From: UBA8337 sp963932545
Lineage (GTDB): Bacteria > Pseudomonadota > Alphaproteobacteria > RS24
Direction of reading: 5' to 3'
Length of the DNA: 64,000 nt
Assembly (NCBI GenBank): GCA_963932545.1
Contig: CAWVRH010000001.1
Span: 124,001 to 188,000 of the forward strand
Part shown: in pieces, positions 59,407-64,000 of the stretch
Position numbering within the stretch: position 1 is the first letter of the stretch
Layout: each line of letters begins with the position of its first letter
Translations under genes and position numbers: made by a program
The notes under the pieces: generated by a model
What the model saw: the letters and a program-made list of their open reading frames with translations, nothing else
What the model was told of the DNA's origin: nothing
Database searches by the model: none

Positions 59407-61221
59407 CTAATTCACCCAAATTGGCGACGAATAAGCGCGTTCCTGAATGGTTGCATCGACATCTGAGCGTGGCGCCACGCCAGCGCGCAAAGCATCCCAG
59501 CTCGACCAACGACAGCTCGGGTTTTCCAAAACACGAACGTAATAAAACGCCTGCTGACCGGAGGTGTACTCTGGGTCACGCCATGTGGTTTTCAATTCAT
59601 TGGCCGAGGTTTTGGCTGAAGCTCGGCAGGTTTTTACATCCACTTTGGCACCATTGTCAGGGCAGCGGTGCTTGGCATTGGGCGATTTGCCGCCAGCACA
59701 AGCCACATCAAACACTTTCTCGGCGCTCGCTCCATCAGCTTTCAGCCAGCCTTTGACAATTTGCAACCGCTGCAACCCTTGCGAGCGGGCATCGCGCATC
59801 GCCCACAGCAAAAACTCCGGTGATTGCTTTTTATCGAGGCTCAAATCATTGCCCATAGAGACACCTTGGCGATAGGCGCGCTCCACCATATTGGCGCGCT
59901 TGAGGATGCGACGTTCGAAATTATCCGACGCAAAGAAGCGTAATTTCATCCGTGGGCCTGTGGTCGCATAGGTCTCTTTGCGGCGCATGGCATCGAAAAT
60001 ATCGCCCCGCGTATTGCTATCCGCCCAAACGGCTGCCAAACCAGAAGCACTCCACGTTTGGAAATTGTTTACATTGTAAAGACTGCCATCTTTATTCGGC
60101 TTGTCGAGCGGCACGGAACCTCGCAGCTTCGCGTTGCTGTCGACCAGTCCGACTTTCGACCAATAATTATCTTCGTCAAAGGCGCCCGCGCCCACATGGG
60201 TGTCGGAGGCGCCGATGAGGCCAAATTTATATGGGTTCCCCTTGCCTTGGGCGGCCATCTCTAGGCCGCGCAAGTAAGCTTGGCGCACATAAGAGCCATC
60301 GGCTTGGCTGGGCACCCAAGCGCCGATACGGAACGGCATGGTTTCAAAATCAGCATATTCATCGTTCGGCGAAAGCAATGGATGGGTTTCGCTATCGCCT
60401 TTTACTTGGGTCACTTCCACAATCGGCTCATTGCGCATACGCGTTTTTGCGTAAGCCATATCCATCGGGCTACCATCCCATTTGGTGGTTTGGAACATCA
60501 GACCATTCGAGCCGTTGGAATTATGCGGCACGGCCAATGTGTCCATGCCCTTGGCGCGCAAATTATCCATCCATTTCCAGAGGTCTTCTGGATTGGGCGA
60601 CATAATGCGGCTAAACGGCAGGCTGGGGGCTTTGTTGCCACGGAAGAACACATTGCGGTGCAGGTTTTGGTTTTTCGGGCCAGAGGTAAACTCATAGCCG
60701 ATGAGCGTGGTGAATTTGCCTGGGTCATTATGGCGATTGGCGGTAGCAATAATCTCGCTCCACGCCGATTTCACCACATCCATATCAACCAAATCATCGG
60801 GCTTGTCGCTTTTGTTCAAATAGGGGAATAGTTTTTGAAACGCGCCCAAACGCTCCACGGCACTCTTAGCCTTGCGCATCTCCAGCGATATTGGATGTTT
60901 GGAGACTTTCAATTTCGGATTATGCATGGCGGGCAACATGCCGAGGTAAATGGCGTGATCGGTAACCGATTGAAAATCAAGTGGCTCGCTCAGGGTCATG
61001 TCAAATCCAGCTGGATGCTTGATGGTTTCCCCTTTGGCAAAACGATAGGCGTCGTCTGGCGTGTTGCGATTGCCGAAAATATACGCATCAAAAGACAAAA
61101 CTGTATGCAAATGCGTCTCGCCGAATAAAACTTCGCGGTTTTGTAGGTTTTCAGCCGCATTCGTGGCCCATGGAGCCGCCAAAAACGTCAGAGCAAGCGC
61201 TATTCCCCGTAGATTTTTCAT
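59407..61221 (-). CDS. DUF3604 family secreted protein
   Basis: A 604-residue protein with signal peptide (GIALALTFLAAPWATNA). It matches DUF3604, with NREVLFGETHLHTVLSFDAY at the start, AVPHNSNGSNG and GLIGASDTHVGAGAF. The HLHT and SDTH segments recall the PHP/amidohydrolase fold, suggesting a periplasmic metal-dependent hydrolase; no activity is proven. The ATG at 61221 has GGGAGAG upstream and gives the proper signal peptide, unlike 61263. Confidence 0.87.
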   Translation of the reverse strand: MKNLRGIALALTFLAAPWATNAAENLQNREVLFGETHLHTVLSFDAYIFGNRNTPDDAYRFAKGETIKHPAGFDMTLSEPLDFQSVTDHAIYLGMLPAMHNPKLKVSKHPISLEMRKAKSAVERLGAFQKLFPYLNKSDKPDDLVDMDVVKSAWSEIIATANRHNDPGKFTTLIGYEFTSGPKNQNLHRNVFFRGNKAPSLPFSRIMSPNPEDLWKWMDNLRAKGMDTLAVPHNSNGSNGLMFQTTKWDGSPMDMAYAKTRMRNEPIVEVTQVKGDSETHPLLSPNDEYADFETMPFRIGAWVPSQADGSYVRQAYLRGLEMAAQGKGNPYKFGLIGASDTHVGAGAFDEDNYWSKVGLVDSNAKLRGSVPLDKPNKDGSLYNVNNFQTWSASGLAAVWADSNTRGDIFDAMRRKETYATTGPRMKLRFFASDNFERRILKRANMVERAYRQGVSMGNDLSLDKKQSPEFLLWAMRDARSQGLQRLQIVKGWLKADGASAEKVFDVACAGGKSPNAKHRCPDNGAKVDVKTCRASAKTSANELKTTWRDPEYTSGQQAFYYVRVLENPSCRWSSWDALRAGVAPRSDVDATIQERAYSSPIWVN

Positions 61222-61322
61222 AGTTTCTCTCCCCTGCAGGCAGCTTAATAAAAATTTAAACATCTGTCCTTCATAATCTTACGTATAGACAGATGAGAGA
61301 TCTCCTCAGATCCCATTATCTA

Positions 61323-61357
61323 CCCCCCCGACGTCTCTCCCTCGTCGGGGGGGTTTT
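61323..61357. terminator. strong hairpin between the agmatinase and DUF3604 genes
   Basis: CCCCCCCGACG (61323-61333) and CGTCGGGGGGG (61343-61353) with a nine-base loop, then TTTT on the plus strand. Both flanking genes run on the minus strand, where the T-run is absent, so its role as a terminator for agmatinase is uncertain. Confidence 0.5.
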
Positions 61358-61359
61358 AG

Positions 61360-62232
61360 TTAAAGCGCCATCCCCATCAGCTGATAGGCAATCAAGGCCG
61401 CCGTGAAATCAGATACGCTTTGCCCCTCTATCGGGGCCAATTCTACAATATCTATGCCAACACAACGGCGTCCCTTGAGCGTGCTTTCAATCAAATCTAG
61501 CGATTGATAGAAACCCAAACCGCCCGGAACCGGCGTGCCTGTGGCTGGTATCACCGAGGGGTCGAGACCATCGACATCGAAAGTAACATAAATATTTTCA
61601 GGAAAATCGTCGGGCAAGGTCACGCTCGAGGTTTGCGCGCGCACCAGCTCTGGCCCATCGAAGGTTAAAACGCCATGCGCCCGACGCGCCGCTTCTTCTT
61701 CTTCCGCCAGCGCCCGCACACCAAAAGACGCCATCGGCAGGCCTTCGGCGGCCAGCAAGTTCATCACGCTGGCGTGCGAATGTTTATGGCCTTGATAGGC
61801 GTCGCGAAAATCGGCATGGGCATCGATATGCACCAGACCCACAGGGCCTGCGCCGCTTTGCGCCAGAGCCTCCACCACGCCCATCACCGCGCCATAGCTA
61901 ATGGAATGCTCGCCGCCCAAAGTAACCGGCACATGACCACGGGCGCTAATTTCGCTGGTGCAGGCCCGTAAATCGGCCATTACCGCTTCTATCGGCTGGT
62001 CGCAATTAACAGCCCTGTGGGTGAAAATTCCCTCAGCGCAAGGCGTTTTCCCTGCCACCAAGCGTTCTAATTGTTGGCTGGCCTCGAGTATCGCTTGCGG
62101 GCCCCGCGCCGCGCCCGTGCCATAAGACACCGTGGCTTCTAGCCCACAAGGCACCACTTCAAAGCGCGCTGTCGCCATATTGTTTTCAGAAGCGCTTAAT
62201 TCTTCGCCGAGGAATTGGGTTGGATGGCTCAT
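61360..62232 (-). CDS. speB: agmatinase (ureohydrolase family)
   Basis: A 290-residue arginase-fold enzyme with metal motifs GGEHSISYG, VHIDAHADFRD and TFDVDGLDPSVIP. In the family, agmatine is hydrolysed to putrescine and urea. The ATG at 62232 is used; the longer frame overlaps the decarboxylase gene. It follows that gene by ten bases in what looks like a polyamine operon. Confidence 0.9.
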   Translation of the reverse strand: MSHPTQFLGEELSASENNMATARFEVVPCGLEATVSYGTGAARGPQAILEASQQLERLVAGKTPCAEGIFTHRAVNCDQPIEAVMADLRACTSEISARGHVPVTLGGEHSISYGAVMGVVEALAQSGAGPVGLVHIDAHADFRDAYQGHKHSHASVMNLLAAEGLPMASFGVRALAEEEEAARRAHGVLTFDGPELVRAQTSSVTLPDDFPENIYVTFDVDGLDPSVIPATGTPVPGGLGFYQSLDLIESTLKGRRCVGIDIVELAPIEGQSVSDFTAALIAYQLMGMAL

Positions 62233-62242
62233 AAAGCTTGGC

Positions 62243-63403
62243 TCACGAAAGACGGGTTTCAAAATCACGATAGTCAAATTGCTTCACTAGGCGTAGCGCA
62301 TCGCTCTGGCTATTCCAAATGGCAATCGACGGCAACGCAATGCCGTTAAAGGTAGATGTTTTGACCATCGAATAATGCGCCTGATCGAGAAAAGCCAGCC
62401 GCTGGCCCGCTTGCGGCAGCGCGTCGAACGCATAGCGCCCAATCACATCACCTGCCAAACAGCTCGGCCCGCCCAAAGTTACCTGGCGACCGCCTGATGA
62501 TGTTGGCTCGCCCAATAAAGCTGGCCGATACGGCGCCTCTAGAACGTCGGGCATATGGCAGGTTGCTGAAATATCGACAATGGCGACCGGCCCGTCATTT
62601 TCCATAACGTCCAACACTTCCCCCACAAGAATGCCGGTATCAAAAGCAACGCTCGTGCCAAGTTCCAAATAGATTTGCACGCCCAAATCCTCGCGCAAGC
62701 GGGTGAGCAATTGTACAAGTCCATCGCGGTCATAATCGGGCCGCGTGATGAGGTGGCCACCGCCGAGGTTCAGCCACTTCAGCTGGTGTTTATGGACGTG
62801 TAAAAACGGCTCTATCGCTTCTATCGTGCGCGCCAAGGGCGCAAACCCGTGCTCGCATAATGTGTGCATATGCAGTCCCGAAACCATCTCTGGCAATTCG
62901 GTGATTTCGGATACGGGTTGGCCAAGCCGCGAGCGCGGCGCGCAAGGGTCGTATTTCTCGACTTCGCCCTCTGAATGTTGCGGGTTAATGCGCAAGCCAA
63001 TGGAGGCGCCTAAGTGTTTTGCTTGCGCGCCAAAGCGCGCCACCTGCGCCGCGCTGTTGAACACAATATGGTCCGAAAGGCTGGCAATCTCATCGAATTC
63101 AGAGGCTTTAAAAGCTGGCGCATAGCTGGTCAATTGGCCGCCATAATGGGCTTGCGCCAATTTAGCTTCCCATAGACCCGACGCGCAAGTGCCCGACAGA
63201 TACTCGCGCACCATCGGCGCTAACGACCACATGGAAAAGGCCTTCAGGGCCAATAAAATTTCCGCCCCCGAAGCCTTAGACACCGCCTGCAGTATCTCTA
63301 GGTTCTGGCGCAAAGCCACTTCGTCGACGACGAAACATGGCGAGGGCACGCGCGATAAATCAAAGGTCGCGAAACTTCCCGCACCCGCCGATTGTGTTTG
63401 CAT
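62243..63403 (-). CDS. nspC: carboxynorspermidine/carboxyspermidine decarboxylase
   Basis: A 386-residue fold-III PLP decarboxylase. The PLP lysine is in EILLALKAFSMWSL (about residue 46), the phosphate-binding glycines in LNLGGGH, and a C-terminal SCLAGDVIG has the cysteine of the family. It decarboxylates carboxyspermidine or carboxynorspermidine to the triamine. ATG 63403 is chosen over TTG 63415. It lies between the synthase and agmatinase genes. Confidence 0.93.
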   Translation of the reverse strand: MQTQSAGAGSFATFDLSRVPSPCFVVDEVALRQNLEILQAVSKASGAEILLALKAFSMWSLAPMVREYLSGTCASGLWEAKLAQAHYGGQLTSYAPAFKASEFDEIASLSDHIVFNSAAQVARFGAQAKHLGASIGLRINPQHSEGEVEKYDPCAPRSRLGQPVSEITELPEMVSGLHMHTLCEHGFAPLARTIEAIEPFLHVHKHQLKWLNLGGGHLITRPDYDRDGLVQLLTRLREDLGVQIYLELGTSVAFDTGILVGEVLDVMENDGPVAIVDISATCHMPDVLEAPYRPALLGEPTSSGGRQVTLGGPSCLAGDVIGRYAFDALPQAGQRLAFLDQAHYSMVKTSTFNGIALPSIAIWNSQSDALRLVKQFDYRDFETRLS

Positions 63404-63422
63404 GACCCCGCTCAAAGCGAAC

Positions 63423-64000
63423 TCAGAAGCTCAAGGGAGCGTCTAGCTCCACATGTTGCCACGGCAAGCCATGTTGGCTCAGCATCGCCATAAACGGGTC
63501 GGGGTCGAGCTGCTCGAGGTTGAACACGCCCGGCTGCATCCATGTGCCATCCAGCATTAAGGCAGCCCCAATCATCGCTGGCACGCCCGTCGTATAGCTG
63601 ACGGCTTGGCTGCCCACTTCGGCAAAGCACGCCTCATGATCGCAATTATTATAAAGATAAACCGTGCGGTCGACGCCTTCGTGTTGGCCGCTCACGATGT
63701 TGCCGATGCAAGTTTTCCCGCTTGTGGTTTTGCCCAAGTCGCCCGGGTCTGGCAGTACCGCTTTTAGAAACTGCAAAGGCACAATCTCTTTGCCCTCGTA
63801 AAGCACCGGCTCAATAGCCGTCATGCCAACGTTTTGCAGCACTTCCAAATGGGTCAAATAAGCGTCGCCAAAGGTCATCCAAAAACGGGCGCGTTCTATC
63901 TCGGGGTAATGTTTCGACAAGGATTCCAGCTCCTCATGATACATCAGATACATATTGCGTTCCCCAACTTCGGGAAACACATAGGCCTGTTTGTACGACA
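63423..64000 (-). CDS. carboxynorspermidine/carboxyspermidine synthase, 5' part beyond window
   Basis: The frame is open to the right edge (reading SYKQAYVFPEVGERNMY upstream of a GTG at 63980), so the start lies outside. The visible 190 or so residues match the C-terminal part of saccharopine dehydrogenase-like proteins that condense a diamine with aspartate semialdehyde (PEVGERNMYLMYHEE, YTTGVPAMIGAALML). It is the first visible gene of the operon with nspC and speB. Confidence 0.88.
   Translation of the reverse strand, partial: SYKQAYVFPEVGERNMYLMYHEELESLSKHYPEIERARFWMTFGDAYLTHLEVLQNVGMTAIEPVLYEGKEIVPLQFLKAVLPDPGDLGKTTSGKTCIGNIVSGQHEGVDRTVYLYNNCDHEACFAEVGSQAVSYTTGVPAMIGAALMLDGTWMQPGVFNLEQLDPDPFMAMLSQHGLPWQHVELDAPLSF

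Noticed and set aside
1..64000. CRISPR array or insertion sequence
   Set aside because: No regularly spaced direct repeats and no transposase-like frame were seen.

Overview
The window reads as chromosomal DNA of a marine alphaproteobacterium of moderate GC content. Supporting signs are the purC-purS-purQ-purL-bolA-grxD block next to rpsD, a RecA promoter carrying the alphaproteobacterial LexA motif GTTC-N7-GTTC, a DksA with a single cysteine, eukaryote-type NADP isocitrate dehydrogenase, a CHCC zinc-finger (NDUFS6-like) protein and a green-type proteorhodopsin. A member of the SAR116 clade or a relative would fit, but no 16S gene is present and the lineage is inferred.

Layout. 1-4924: an acyl-CoA/aldehyde-type catabolic group (alpha/beta hydrolase, crotonase-family protein, SDR, M20 amidohydrolase), a zinc-finger protein and a membrane-anchored hydrolase. 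4987-5971: an accessory patch with a DUF7002-like gene, a 77-nt nested inverted repeat and a tRNA-Leu(TAA) whose 3' end is duplicated 166 bp away. 6012-11066: metallo-beta-lactamase-fold lipoprotein, a small secreted protein, a frameshifted DUF2332 gene, CinA-like protein, Map and RadC. 11171-17111: purine synthesis (purB, purC, purS, purQ, purL), bolA, grxD and a strong terminator. 17146-26845: rpsD, TrmJ-like methyltransferase, icd, alaS, recA, dksA, MoxR ATPase and CoxE-like VWA protein.

26846-29726 is an AT-rich accessory island. It holds nested hairpins, a nuclease-like/SEC-C protein split by a frameshift at a T7 run, and two inverted copies of an element resembling the C4/P4 immunity antisense RNAs. 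29727-36633: aspartate aminotransferase, a Cache-domain protein, uvrB, an outer-membrane protein and a FolM/FolB pterin pair. 36634-37017 is AT-rich with two DnaA boxes and two IHF consensus matches, and is a candidate replication origin or DnaA-controlled promoter. It is followed by uvrC, pgsA, chorismate mutase, ferredoxin and a dipeptide epimerase.

41280-46550: a Fur-like box, a pentanucleotide microsatellite, an epoxide-hydrolase-like gene and a glycosyltransferase/methyltransferase/alpha-barrel cluster. 46552-55846: DUF1329 protein, MelB-type symporter, an undescribed three-gene TolQ-like membrane operon, a PQQ quinohemoprotein alcohol dehydrogenase, a flavin monooxygenase and a PCu(A)C copper chaperone. 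55851-64000: a hypothetical protein, a monocistronic proteorhodopsin, an NTF2-like protein, znuCB, a DUF3604 protein and a polyamine operon (carboxyspermidine synthase, its decarboxylase and agmatinase) that runs off the right edge.

Most genes are housekeeping. The parts least explained by known families are the tRNA-Leu patch, the nuclease/C4-like island, the 36.9-kb DnaA/IHF region and the TolQ-like operon at 49.6-51.4 kb.
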